DNA of 64,000 nucleotides from Ectopseudomonas mendocina (lineage in GTDB: Bacteria > Pseudomonadota > Gammaproteobacteria > Pseudomonadales > Pseudomonadaceae), in assembly GCF_007049795.1 (NCBI RefSeq), contig NZ_SCFY01000010.1:152106-216105 (forward strand). The letters are read 5' to 3'. Below are positions 36,970 through 45,212 of this stretch, one piece after another. A model generated the notes under the pieces. The model saw nothing but the letters and a program-made list of their open reading frames with translations. It did no database searches and was not told the DNA's origin. Position 1 is the stretch's first letter, and every line of letters starts with the position of its first letter. Made by a program: the position numbers and the translations under genes.

Positions 36970-38401
36970 GTCCTTGTTCGCCCGCCTGGGCGAGTTCGGT
37001 ACGCACATCGCCCTGGCCGAAGGCGAACGCACCCTCACCTACGCCGAGCTGCTCGGTGCGGTCGCCGCACGAGGCAGACACCTGCGGGCCCTCGGCGCCC
37101 ACCGCGTGGCGCTGGCCCTGGACAACGGCATCGACTGGGTACTGTGGGACCTGGCGGCGCTGCACGCTGGCCTGGTCTGCGTACCGGTTCCAGCATTCTT
37201 CTCCGCCGACCAGCAGCGTCATGTGCTCGACAGTGCCGGCATCGACTGCCTGATCGGCACACGCGCACCTGGCTTCGCGACCGTGGAGGCCGATATCCAT
37301 CGCCGTTCGGTGGCGCAACCTGCGGCGCTGCACCAGAACACCTGCAAGATCACCTATACCTCCGGCACCACCGGCCAACCCAAGGGCGTGTGCCTGGATC
37401 TGGACACGCAACTGGCGGTAGCCGACAGCCTGATCAAGGCCAGCGCCAGCCGCGAGGTGCAGCGGCACCTGTGCATCCTGCCGCTGGCGACCCTGCTGGA
37501 GAACATCGCTGGGGTCTACGCGCCGCTGCTGGCCGGCGCCCGGATCGAACTGATGCCCATGGCCCAGATCGGCCTGACCGGTGCCAGTGGCTTCGACCTG
37601 GCGCGCTTTCTCCAGGCGCTGCACGCCGCTCAACCGCACAGTCTGATCCTGTTGCCGCAACTGCTGCTGGCGCTGGTCAGCGCCAGCGAGCGCAAGTTGC
37701 CGGTACCGCATTCGCTGCGTTTCGTCGCCGTCGGTGGTGGCCGGGTTTCCGCGCAGTTGCTGGAGCGCGCCGACGCGTTGAGTCTGCCAATCTTCGAAGG
37801 TTACGGACTGTCCGAATGTGCCTCGGTGGTGTGCCTGAACACGCCCGAACAGCGCCGCATCGGCAGCACCGGCCAGCCGCTTGGCCACCTGCAGGTGAGC
37901 CTGGCAACTGACGGCGAAGTGTTGGTCAAGGGCGCCCGCATGCTCGGCTACCTCGGTGAGCCGGCGCCGCAAGGCGAATGGTTGGGCACCGGCGATCTCG
38001 GTCATTTCGAGCACGGTTTTCTGGTGCTGCACGGGCGCAAAAAACATCAGTTCATCACCGCCTTCGGGCGCAACGTCAATCCGGAATGGGTCGAGTCCGA
38101 GCTGATGCAACAGTTGCCCATCGCCCAGGCCTGGCTGCACGGCGAGGCGCTGCCAGCCAACGTCGCAGTGCTGGTGCCGCGCTTCGCCAATACCCCTGAT
38201 GCGCAGTTGCAGGAAGCCGTGGACGCCGTCAATCACGGCCTCCCGGACTACGCCCGCGTGCACCACTGGTTGCGCGCCGATGCCCCTTTCAGCGCGAGCA
38301 ATGACCTGGCTACAGCGAATGGTCGTCTGCGCCGCGCCGCCCTGTTCAACCATTACCAAAGCGCCATCCATGACCTGGTGGCAGAAGGAGTACACGCATG
38401 A
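36953..38401 (+). CDS. AMP-forming acyl ligase (acyl-CoA synthetase family)
   Basis: A 482-residue ANL-superfamily adenylating enzyme. The P-loop ITYTSGTTGQPKGV (near residue 135), the aromatic/adenine motif GYGLSECASV, the hinge region GTGDLGHFEHGFLVLHGR and the C-terminal lid are in order. In the lid, the usual catalytic Lys (T-x-T-x-K-x-R-R) is replaced by Arg (ANGRLRR), which should weaken the adenylation step. It should activate a carboxylate as acyl-AMP. The start ATG 36953 overlaps the hemolysin gene by 17 bp; the end overlaps the next gene by 4 bp. No carrier-protein gene is present, so the acyl acceptor is CoA or the hemolysin/GNAT-like partner. Confidence 0.9.
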   Translation: MWSAAESLFARLGEFGTHIALAEGERTLTYAELLGAVAARGRHLRALGAHRVALALDNGIDWVLWDLAALHAGLVCVPVPAFFSADQQRHVLDSAGIDCLIGTRAPGFATVEADIHRRSVAQPAALHQNTCKITYTSGTTGQPKGVCLDLDTQLAVADSLIKASASREVQRHLCILPLATLLENIAGVYAPLLAGARIELMPMAQIGLTGASGFDLARFLQALHAAQPHSLILLPQLLLALVSASERKLPVPHSLRFVAVGGGRVSAQLLERADALSLPIFEGYGLSECASVVCLNTPEQRRIGSTGQPLGHLQVSLATDGEVLVKGARMLGYLGEPAPQGEWLGTGDLGHFEHGFLVLHGRKKHQFITAFGRNVNPEWVESELMQQLPIAQAWLHGEALPANVAVLVPRFANTPDAQLQEAVDAVNHGLPDYARVHHWLRADAPFSASNDLATANGRLRRAALFNHYQSAIHDLVAEGVHA

Positions 38402-39057
38402 GCTTCTACGAATCCCTGCTGGCCCAGACCCAGGCCGAGCGCGACTACCTGCTCGGCGCACCGATCATCCAGCAGGCCATGACCGGCCAGGTCGCCCTGC
38501 GCAGCTACATTGCCTTCCTTACCGAGGCCTACCACCACGTCAAGCACACCGTACCGCTGCTGATGGCCTGTGGCGCACGCCTGCCGGAACGCCTGGAATG
38601 GCTGCGCGAGGCCATCGCCGAGTACATCGAGGAGGAAACCGGCCACCAGGAGTGGATCCTCAATGACATCGCCGCCTGTGGTGCCGATAAGGAAGCGGTG
38701 CGCCATGGCACTCCGCAGTTGCCGACCGAGTTGATGGTGGCCTACGTCTACGACCGTATCGCCCGGCACAATCCGGTGAGTTTCTTCGGCATGGTCAATG
38801 TACTCGAAGGCACCAGCATCGCCCTGGCCACCCAGGCCGCCGGCATCATTCAGGACAAGCTGCAGTTGCCGAACAAGGCCTTCAGCTACCTCAACTCCCA
38901 CGGCAGTCTGGACCTGGAGCACATCGAATTCTTCAAGAAGCTGATGAACCAACTGGACAACGACGATGACAAGGCCGCCGTGGTGCACACCGCCAAGGTC
39001 GTCTACCGCCTGTACGGCGACATGTTCCGCAGCCTGCCGCTGTCGGGCGAGGAGTAA
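38398..39057 (+). CDS. Haem-oxygenase-like diiron oxidase (HDO/TenA-like fold)
   Basis: A 219-residue all-helical protein of the TenA/PqqC/iron-containing redox enzyme family. All six diiron ligands expected of HDOs are in place: Glu43-x6-His50 (TEAYHHVKH), Glu137 (VLEGTS), and His168-x3-Asp172-x2-His175 (NSHGSLDLEH). This is the pattern known from CADD, SznF and UndA, not the Cys/Glu active site of thiaminase TenA. HDOs use O2 and two irons for fatty-acid fragmentation, N-oxygenation or amine oxidation. Length is shorter than UndA (about 260). Overlaps the ligase by 4 bp and is followed by the SDR with 4 bp between, so its substrate is likely a ligase product. Confidence 0.85.
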   Translation: MSFYESLLAQTQAERDYLLGAPIIQQAMTGQVALRSYIAFLTEAYHHVKHTVPLLMACGARLPERLEWLREAIAEYIEEETGHQEWILNDIAACGADKEAVRHGTPQLPTELMVAYVYDRIARHNPVSFFGMVNVLEGTSIALATQAAGIIQDKLQLPNKAFSYLNSHGSLDLEHIEFFKKLMNQLDNDDDKAAVVHTAKVVYRLYGDMFRSLPLSGEE

Positions 39058-39061
39058 GGTC

Positions 39062-39853
39062 ATGCAACCGACGGATTGCCGCGCCCTGCTCACCGGTGCC
39101 AGTGGCGGCATCGGCCTGGCCCTGGCGCATCGTCTGGCCAGCGAGGGTGCCCATCTGCTGCTGGTGGGCCGTCGCCTGGAGCCCCTGCAACCGCTGCTGC
39201 AACGCTTCCCGCAGAACGTGCAGCTGGTGCAGGCCGACATCGCCACCCGCAGCGGCCGTGATGCACTGGTCTCCGCGGCGCAGAACTTCGGCGGGCTGAA
39301 CTGCCTGATCAACGCCGCCGGGGTCAACCGCTTCGGCCTGCTCGACCAGCAGGACGAGCAGCAGATCGCCGAGCTGATCGGCCTCAACGTCACCGCCACG
39401 CTTCAACTGACCCAACGCCTGCTGCCGTTGCTGCGTGCACAACGGCGCGCCCTGGTGATCAACGTCGGCTCCACCTTCGGCGCTATCGGCTACCCCGGCT
39501 TTGCCGCCTACTGCGCCAGCAAGTTCGCCGTACGCGGCTTCTCCGAGGCGTTGCGCCGCGAACTGGCCGACACTCACGTACGCGTCCTCTACTTCGCACC
39601 GCGCGCCACTCGCACGTCGATGAACGCCCCTAGCGTGGTGGCGATGAACGATGAGCTTGGCGTGGCCATGGACGACCCCGCGCAGGTGGCCAAGGAACTG
39701 CTCGACACCATCCACCGCGAGCAGGAGGAACGTCACCTGGGCTGGCCGGAACGCCTGTTCGTGCGCGTCAACGGTCTGCTGCCACGCGTGGTCGACCAGG
39801 CCCTGCGCAAGCAGTTGCCGATCATTCAACGCTTTGCCCGTCACAAGCACTGA
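39062..39853 (+). CDS. SDR-family oxidoreductase
   Basis: A 263-residue short-chain dehydrogenase. Cofactor motif LLTGASGGIGLALAHRLA, NAAG at about residue 85, and catalytic Ser and Tyr-x3-Lys in NVGSTFGAIGYPGFAAYCASKFAV. The LVGRRLEPL segment with Arg after beta-2 favours NADP(H). A C-terminal extension (residues about 225-263, GWPERLFVRVNGLLPRVVDQAL) is typical of membrane-associated family members acting on long-chain substrates. It follows the HDO gene by 4 bp and precedes the exported TPR gene by 11 bp; likely it reduces the product of the oxidase. Confidence 0.88.
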   Translation: MQPTDCRALLTGASGGIGLALAHRLASEGAHLLLVGRRLEPLQPLLQRFPQNVQLVQADIATRSGRDALVSAAQNFGGLNCLINAAGVNRFGLLDQQDEQQIAELIGLNVTATLQLTQRLLPLLRAQRRALVINVGSTFGAIGYPGFAAYCASKFAVRGFSEALRRELADTHVRVLYFAPRATRTSMNAPSVVAMNDELGVAMDDPAQVAKELLDTIHREQEERHLGWPERLFVRVNGLLPRVVDQALRKQLPIIQRFARHKH

Positions 39854-39864
39854 GGAGATTTCCC

Positions 39865-40515
39865 GTGAACGCATTTCGCACCCTGATCATCGCCGCTCTC
39901 GGTTTCACCGCCCTGCCCGCCTTCGCCCTCAGTGACAACGGTCAGGCTCAGTTGCATCAGTTGCAGACACGCTGGGCAGAGATCAACTACCAGACGCCGG
40001 AGAAGCAGCGTGAAGAGGCCTTCGCCAAGCTCGTCACGCAAGCCGACGCGGCCCTGGTCAGCGAGCCCAAGGCACCGGAGCTGCTGATCTGGCGCGGCAT
40101 CATCCTCAGCACAGAGGCCGGCGCCAAGGGTGGTCTTGGCGCCCTGGGCCTGGTCAAGGAAGCCAAGGCCAGCCTGGAACAGGCCCTGGCCATCGATCCG
40201 CAAGCCCTGGCCGGCTCGGCCTACACCAGCCTCGGCAGCCTGTACTATCAGGTACCGGGTTGGCCGATCGGCTTCGGCGATGACGAGAAGGCCGAGAAGA
40301 TGCTTACCCAGGCCCTGGCCATCAACCCGGAAGGCCTCGACCCCAACTACTTCTATGGCGACTTCCTGCAGCGGCAGAAACGCTACGAGGAGGCCCGCGC
40401 CGCCCTGGAGAAAGCCCTGGCCGCCAAGGATCGTCCTGGCCGCGAACTGGCTGACAAAGGTCGCCGCGCAGAAGCCACGGCGCTTTTGCAGCAAGTCGAG
40501 AGTAAACTCCAGTAA
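39865..40515 (+). CDS. Exported TPR-repeat protein
   Basis: A 216-residue periplasmic protein. The signal peptide is MNAFRTLIIAALGFTALPAFA, cleaved before LSDNGQAQ. The mature part has TPR-like repeats (KASLEQALAIDPQALAGSAYTSLGSLYY, EKMLTQALAINPEGLDPNYFYGDFL, RQKRYEEARAALEKALAA). It may dock a partner protein in the periplasm or modulate the sensor kinase encoded two genes further on. Spacing to the neighbouring genes is small (11 and 27 bp), so it is part of the same operon. Confidence 0.82.
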   Translation: MNAFRTLIIAALGFTALPAFALSDNGQAQLHQLQTRWAEINYQTPEKQREEAFAKLVTQADAALVSEPKAPELLIWRGIILSTEAGAKGGLGALGLVKEAKASLEQALAIDPQALAGSAYTSLGSLYYQVPGWPIGFGDDEKAEKMLTQALAINPEGLDPNYFYGDFLQRQKRYEEARAALEKALAAKDRPGRELADKGRRAEATALLQQVESKLQ

Positions 40516-40542
40516 CTCGGACGCATCCCTACAGGAGTTGCC

Positions 40543-41199
40543 ATGCGCATTCTTCTCGTCGAAGACGATCAGGCCCTGGGCGAAGGCATTCGCACCGCGC
40601 TGAAACCCGAAGGCTACACCGTGGACTGGCTGCAGGACGGCGCCAGCGCGCTGCATGCGCTGAGCCACGAGAGTTTCGAGCTGGCCATTCTCGACCTCGG
40701 CCTGCCGCGCATGGATGGCCTGCAGGTGCTCAAGCACCTGCGCGCCAACGCCAACCCGGTGCCGGTGCTGGTACTCACCGCGCGTGACGCCACCAGCGAC
40801 CGCATCGCCGGGCTCGATGCCGGCGCCGACGACTACCTGATCAAACCCTTCGACGTCGCCGAGCTCAAGGCTCGTCTGCGTGCGCTGCTGCGGCGCAGTT
40901 TCCAGCGCCCACAACCGGCGCTGGAATACCGCGGTATCAGCCTCGACCCGGCCAGCCAGGTGGTCGAATACCAGGGCCAGACCATCAACCTGCCGCGCAA
41001 GGAATTCCTGTTGCTGCACGAGTTGCTGATCCAGCCCGGTCGCGTACTGACCCGCGACAAGCTGCAACAGGCGCTGTACGGCTGGGATGAGGAAGTGGAA
41101 AGCAACGCCCTGGAAGTGCACGTGCACCACCTACGCAAGAAATTCTTCCCGGAACTGATCCGCACGGTACGCGGCGTCGGTTATCTGGTGGACAAATGA
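40543..41199 (+). CDS. OmpR/PmrA/QseB-type response regulator
   Basis: A 218-residue regulator with a receiver domain (phospho-acceptor Asp51 in LAILDLGLPRMDG; Asp8-Asp9 EDD acidic pocket; KPFD Lys) and an OmpR-type winged-helix output (HVHHLRKKFFPELIRTVRGVGYLV). It overlaps the histidine-kinase gene by 4 bp. Closest in character to the QseB/PmrA/ColR group, which bind direct TTAAG-type repeats; a matching box stands before the operon (36215-36231). Likely it autoregulates this operon. Confidence 0.92.
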   Translation: MRILLVEDDQALGEGIRTALKPEGYTVDWLQDGASALHALSHESFELAILDLGLPRMDGLQVLKHLRANANPVPVLVLTARDATSDRIAGLDAGADDYLIKPFDVAELKARLRALLRRSFQRPQPALEYRGISLDPASQVVEYQGQTINLPRKEFLLLHELLIQPGRVLTRDKLQQALYGWDEEVESNALEVHVHHLRKKFFPELIRTVRGVGYLVDK

Positions 41200-42683
41200 G
41201 GTTGCTGAAAACCTTCGGCTCCATCCGCACCCGTCTGCTCGCCCTGCTGCTACTGCTGGTAGCGGCCAGCTTTGGGTTGATCAGCCACAAGATCTACAAC
41301 GACTCGGTGCATGAAGTACGCGAGCTATTCGATGCGCAGCTTGCGCAGACCGCCCGCCTGCTCATGGGCCTGGTACGCCACGACCTCAGCGAGACCGAGC
41401 GCCGTGAGATGCAGGCGGTGCTCGATGAAGCCCTGCTGCTGCACAGCTCGCGCAATCCGGAGAACCTGTTCGGCCACGAGTACGAAGGTAAGCTGGCCTT
41501 CCAGATGCTCGACGACGATGGCGAGCTGCTGTTCCAGTCTGCCAGCGCGCCACCCGGCCTGCTCAACGACATGATCCAACAGCTCGGCCTGGCTCTGCCC
41601 AATGATGACCAACCGATGCGCGAACGCCTGGCGCAGTTAGCTCGCTACCTGATCGGTTACCACAACCTGACCATCGGCGAACACAACTGGCGGGTGTTCG
41701 TCCTGCATGACAGCCGCGACTACCACTGGGTACTGGCGGGCGAGCGCGAGGACGTACGCGGCGAGTTGATCGGCAAGATCGCCCGACGCAGCCTGCAACC
41801 TCTGCTGATCGGCCTGCCCATTGTCGGCCTGCTGCTGTGGCTGACCGTGGGTTGGGGCCTTTATCCGCTCAAGCGCATGGCCGATGCCATCCGCGGCCGC
41901 GCACCGGACAACCTGGCGCCGCTGGTCTTCCCGCCCCTACCCAACGAACTGGAGCCGATGGCCGCCGCGCTCAATCGCCTGCTGATGCAAGTCAATCAGC
42001 TGCTCGAGCAGGAAAAGCGCTTCATCGCCGATGCCGCCCACGAGTTGCGCACGCCGCTGGCGGTGCTGCGCATCCACGCGCAGAACGCCCTGGAGGCGCC
42101 GGACCCCGGTGACCGCGAAGAAGCGCTGAAACAGCTGGGTAGCGGCGTCGACCGTGCCACCCGCGTGGTCGCCCAACTGCTGACCCTGGCGCGGCTGGAT
42201 CCCAATGGCGTGCATCTGAACATGAATGACCTCGACCTGCTGGCCTTCCTGCGCAGCGAACTGGCCGAGCTGACCCCGTTGGCCCTCAATCGCGGCCAGG
42301 AGCTGATCCTCGAGGCCCAGGAGCCGGGCGAATATCATCTGCCGGCTGACGGCCCCAGCCTGGGTATCCTGCTGCAGAATCTGGTGAGCAATGCCGTGCA
42401 GTACACCCCGGCAGGCGGCTGCATTCAGGTGCAACTCCAGGCCACACCGCAAGAGCTGGTGCTGCAAGTGCTCGACAGTGGCCCAGGTGTACCGGTGGAA
42501 TTGCGCGAGCGATTGTTCGAGCGTTTCTTCCGCGTTGGTGAAGGCCAGGGCGCCGGCCTGGGGCTATCCATCGTGCGCCGCGTGGTGGAATTGCATCAGG
42601 GCAGCATCGCCCTGGACGAGTCACCGCTTGGCGGCCTGCGTGTCAGTGTGCGCCTGCCCCGGCGTCCCGGCAGCCATGCTTGA
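41196..42683 (+). CDS. QseC/PmrB-type sensor histidine kinase
   Basis: A 495-residue inner-membrane kinase. Two membrane spans (about residues 8-30 and 205-230) flank a periplasmic domain of about 170 residues. The dimerisation-phosphotransfer helix has His282 in FIADAAHELRTPLAVLRIHA; the ATPase domain has NLVSNAVQYTP (N), LDSGPGVP (G1), FFRVGEGQGAGLGLSIV (G2). All kinase motifs are intact. The periplasmic domain differs from QseC and PmrB in sequence and its signal is unknown; the exported TPR protein of the operon is a possible partner. It partners the upstream response regulator. Confidence 0.92.
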   Translation: MRLLKTFGSIRTRLLALLLLLVAASFGLISHKIYNDSVHEVRELFDAQLAQTARLLMGLVRHDLSETERREMQAVLDEALLLHSSRNPENLFGHEYEGKLAFQMLDDDGELLFQSASAPPGLLNDMIQQLGLALPNDDQPMRERLAQLARYLIGYHNLTIGEHNWRVFVLHDSRDYHWVLAGEREDVRGELIGKIARRSLQPLLIGLPIVGLLLWLTVGWGLYPLKRMADAIRGRAPDNLAPLVFPPLPNELEPMAAALNRLLMQVNQLLEQEKRFIADAAHELRTPLAVLRIHAQNALEAPDPGDREEALKQLGSGVDRATRVVAQLLTLARLDPNGVHLNMNDLDLLAFLRSELAELTPLALNRGQELILEAQEPGEYHLPADGPSLGILLQNLVSNAVQYTPAGGCIQVQLQATPQELVLQVLDSGPGVPVELRERLFERFFRVGEGQGAGLGLSIVRRVVELHQGSIALDESPLGGLRVSVRLPRRPGSHA

Positions 42684-42818
42684 GTGATCGCGATGGCAAG
42701 CATCAAGATCAGGCATAGCCATACGCAATCAGAAAGATAGAGACAATCCGTTTTATCAATCGAAGCGCATCTCCGATCATGCCCACCTGTTCAACAACCC
42801 CTACAGGAGTAACGTCGC

Positions 42819-42917
42819 ATGAGCCTGATCAAACGCTTCTTCCAACCATCCCAGCCTAGCCAGCAACCCAGCACCCCGAACGCGCAGGAACATCCGAACT
42901 TCTGGATGTACCAGTGA
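42819..42917 (+). CDS. Small 32-residue ORF, function unknown
   Basis: ATG 42819 has a full AGGAGT ribosome site eight bases upstream (CAGGAGTAACGTCGC). The peptide begins with an amphipathic SLIKRFF motif, continues as a Ser/Gln/Pro-rich linker (QPSQPSQQPSTP), and ends NFWMYQ with aromatic residues. Too short for domain assignment. It follows the kinase gene by 135 bp and ends 1 bp before the convergent RHH gene stop. Expressed reality is suggested only by the ribosome site and codon use. Confidence 0.55.
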   Translation: MSLIKRFFQPSQPSQQPSTPNAQEHPNFWMYQ

Positions 42918-42918
42918 T

Positions 42919-43221
42919 TCAGCCGCTGGCCCCAACCACTCTCAGCGGCACCTGACGCCCGGCCTTCTGTGCCAGGTAGCGGGTGCAGCTGACACGCAGG
43001 AACGAGGCGAAATTGACCACTTCGCCGCGAAAATCCATGACTTCGTCATGCAGCTTGGCGATCAGCTGGTTGGTGGTCATGCCATCGACTTCGGCGATTT
43101 CGCGCAGGATGTCCCAGAACTGATTTTCCAGACGCAACGTGGTGACCACACCGCGGATGCGCAATGAGCGTGAGCGCGATTCGTAGAGGATGGGGTCGGC
43201 CTTCACATACAGTTCGCACAT
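42919..43221 (-). CDS. Ribbon-helix-helix domain protein
   Basis: A 100-residue protein of the RHH_4-like kind found in proteobacteria. The RHH core is SLRIRGVVTTLRLENQFWDILREIAEVDGMTTNQLIAKLHDEV, followed by a tail with VNFASFLRVSCTRYL. RHH proteins bind DNA as dimers, so it may be a small repressor. ATG 43221 is chosen because an ATG at 43308 would read through a palindromic repeat. No partner toxin gene adjoins it (next is a DJ-1 gene), so it is not an obvious antitoxin. Confidence 0.8.
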   Translation of the reverse strand: MCELYVKADPILYESRSRSLRIRGVVTTLRLENQFWDILREIAEVDGMTTNQLIAKLHDEVMDFRGEVVNFASFLRVSCTRYLAQKAGRQVPLRVVGASG

Positions 43222-43239
43222 AGGTCGTGTTCCTGAAAG

Positions 43240-43292
43240 GTAGGGCGGGTGCAACCCGCCACGTATGGACTGGCGGGTTGCACCCGCCCTAC
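43240..43292. repeat. GTAGGGCGGGTGCA-type inverted repeat
   Basis: GTAGGGCGGGTGCAACCCGCC and the inverted GGCGGGTTGCACCCGCCCTAC form a hairpin with an 11-base loop. It is the sister element of 11619-11671 and lies just upstream of the RHH gene start. Confidence 0.82.
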
Positions 43293-43373
43293 GTCTTGCT
43301 CGCGCCATAGCCCGGTGCAGTCAGTGCGTGAATGCCGGCGATGATGCGCCCGGATAACATCCGGCTACGGAGG

Positions 43374-43955
43374 TTACAGGCGAATTTCCGTGCCCAGCAC
43401 CTTGAGAAACGCTGCCAGCCATGCCGGATGCGCGGGCCAGGCCGGCGCGCTGACCAGCTTGCCCTGTACGTGCGCCTGGTCCACCGGGATTTCCACGTAC
43501 TTGCCACCGGCCAGCGCCACTTCCGGCGCACAAGCAGGATAGGCGCTGCATTCACGTCCCTCCAGCACCCCTGCTGCCGCCAGCAACTGGGCACCGTGGC
43601 AGACGGCAGCGATGGGCTTGTCAGCCGCCGCGAACGCCTTGACCAAGGCAATGACATCGGCGTTCAGGCGCAGGTACTCGGGCGCACGGCCACCGGGTAC
43701 CAGCAGCGCGTCGTAATCGTCGGCACGCACCTTGGCGAAGTCATAGTTGAGGGCGAAGTTGTGGCCGGGCTTTTCGCTGTAGGTCTGGTCGCCCTCGAAA
43801 TCGTGGATGGCGGTGCGTACCGTCTGCCCGGTCACCTTGTCCGGGCAGACCGCATGCACGGTATGGCCAACCATCTGCAGCGCCTGGAACGGCACCATGG
43901 TTTCGTAGTCCTCGGCGTAGTCGCCGACCAGCATGAGAATCTTCTTGGCAGCCAT
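43374..43955 (-). CDS. DJ-1/PfpI family protein
   Basis: A 193-residue protein of the PfpI/DJ-1 fold. The nucleophile elbow [16 protein letters not shown] carries the reactive Cys, with an acidic partner in the N-terminal [14 protein letters not shown]. Family members act as proteases, glyoxalase III/deglycases or chaperones. The overall length (about 190) fits the YhbO/PfpI-type. GGAGA precedes the ATG. Monocistronic. Confidence 0.85.
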   Translation of the reverse strand: MAAKKILMLVGDYAEDYETMVPFQALQMVGHTVHAVCPDKVTGQTVRTAIHDFEGDQTYSEKPGHNFALNYDFAKVRADDYDALLVPGGRAPEYLRLNADVIALVKAFAAADKPIAAVCHGAQLLAAAGVLEGRECSAYPACAPEVALAGGKYVEIPVDQAHVQGKLVSAPAWPAHPAWLAAFLKVLGTEIRL

Positions 43956-44067
43956 GATCGTCTCCTGAAGGTAGGTGGAACGAACGCCATTATTCGCCCC
44001 TATTTCTTCCGACAGGTAACAGCCGAGTACTACTCAACAAAAAGCCAAGCGTCGATATACCGACTGT

Positions 44068-44090
44068 GTAGGAGCGGCGCCCCGCCGCGA
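44068..44090. repeat. GTAGGAGCGGCGCCCCGCCGCGA palindrome
   Basis: REP-core copy with arms GCGGCG / CGCCGC, in the 233-bp gap between the DJ-1 gene and the end of the SDR gene. Nothing else was recognised in that gap. Confidence 0.75.
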
Positions 44091-44188
44091 ACCAGAGCGG
44101 CATGGCCTGGCCAAGCCTCGCCCCGGAGCCGGACCACGAAACACCGCGTTGCCTGATCGCTACCGGCCTTTCAGTGATGGCCTGCGGC

Positions 44189-45100
44189 CTAGAGCGCGTA
44201 CTTCTGCAGGTTCGCCATCATTTCCCTGAGCGCTTCGACGTTGTCCGCCGGGTGCGCAGCGCCCTCGAAATCGCAGATGCGTTGCCACTGCGCCGCCACG
44301 TCGTCCGGGCTGAAACCGGCCTTGGGGTCGAAACCTGCGCCGAGGCTGCGCCCCCAGCGTACCTTGCCAACCCAACCACCGCCGACCTCGAACAGGCCAC
44401 CGGTATCCTGGCAGGCGGCGCTGCCGAGATACACCACCAACGGGCTGACCAGCTCGGGCTTGAGCTGTTCGAACACCTGCGGCGGGATCAATCCTTCGGT
44501 CATGCGCGTGGCACCGGTGGGGGCGATGGCATTGACCAGGATGTTGTTCTTGCGGCCTTCGATGGCCAGGGTGCGCGTCAGCCCGTACAGGCCGAGCTTG
44601 GCCATGCCGTAGTTGCTCTGACCGAAGTTGCCGTAGATACCAGATGTGGACGAGGTGAAGATAACGCGGCCGAAGTTCTGCTCGCGCAAGTGAGGCCAGG
44701 CAGCGTGAGTGGTCTTGTAGGCGCCTTCGACATGGACCTTGTAAACCAGATCCCAGTCGGCATCTTCCATCTTGTGGAAGCTCTTGTCGCGCAGGATACC
44801 GGCGTTGTTGACCAGCACATCGATACGACCGAAATGATCCAGCGCGGTCTGCACGATCTTGTCGCCGTCAGTCACCGAGTCATGGTTGGCCACCGCGGTC
44901 CCACCGAAGGCGCGAATCTCTTCCACTACCTTGTCGGCAGCAGAGGCGTTGGCTCCTTCACCGTGGGTGCTACCACCGAGGTCGTTGACCACCACCCTGG
45001 CACCGTGGCGGGCGAACAACAGCGCGTGGGCACGGCCCAGGCCACCGCCGGCACCGGTGACTATGACTACTTGATCTTCGAAACGGATGGCATCGCTCAT
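44189..45100 (-). CDS. SDR-family dehydrogenase (MFE-2-like 3-hydroxyacyl-CoA dehydrogenase type)
   Basis: A 303-residue short-chain dehydrogenase. TGAGGGLGRAHALLFARHGARVVVNDLGG is the cofactor site with Asp favouring NAD; LVNNAGILRDKSFHKM and NYGMAKLGLYG (catalytic Tyr-x3-Lys) follow. A C-terminal extension of about 50 residues resembles the linker of peroxisomal multifunctional enzyme type 2, so 3-hydroxyacyl-CoA is the likely substrate class. GAGGAC precedes the ATG. Not clustered with beta-oxidation genes. Confidence 0.86.
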   Translation of the reverse strand: MSDAIRFEDQVVIVTGAGGGLGRAHALLFARHGARVVVNDLGGSTHGEGANASAADKVVEEIRAFGGTAVANHDSVTDGDKIVQTALDHFGRIDVLVNNAGILRDKSFHKMEDADWDLVYKVHVEGAYKTTHAAWPHLREQNFGRVIFTSSTSGIYGNFGQSNYGMAKLGLYGLTRTLAIEGRKNNILVNAIAPTGATRMTEGLIPPQVFEQLKPELVSPLVVYLGSAACQDTGGLFEVGGGWVGKVRWGRSLGAGFDPKAGFSPDDVAAQWQRICDFEGAAHPADNVEALREMMANLQKYAL

Positions 45101-45140
45101 CGACAGCGTCCTCGGGGCAGGTTGTTAATGCGCCGAGTGT

Positions 45141-45179
45141 CAAACAGCCCCACGCGCTTCACAAGGCGCGCGGGGCTGC
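45141..45179 (-). terminator. Hairpin terminator after the low-complexity gene
   Basis: On the minus strand an 11-12 bp GC-rich stem (AGCCCCGCGCGC / GCGCGTGGGGCT) is followed by GTTTG. It would stop the transcript of the gene at 45213-45485 before the SDR gene. Confidence 0.7.
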
Positions 45180-45212
45180 TGAATGACGGCCGATAATGCG
45201 ACCTTATGCGGC

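Noticed and set aside
36851..38461. 536-residue antisense frame across the acyl ligase gene
   Set aside because: Antisense shadow of an intact ANL enzyme; composition skewed to Gln, Arg, His and Ala.
38398..39057. Thiaminase TenA or undecene-forming UndA
   Set aside because: The Cys-based TenA active site is absent and the diiron ligands are those of HDOs; it is shorter than UndA and UndA is not known in this operon context, so no symbol was given.
42919..43221. Toxin-antitoxin antitoxin (RHH)
   Set aside because: No toxin-like gene overlaps or adjoins; neighbours are a palindrome, a DJ-1 gene and a convergent micro-ORF.
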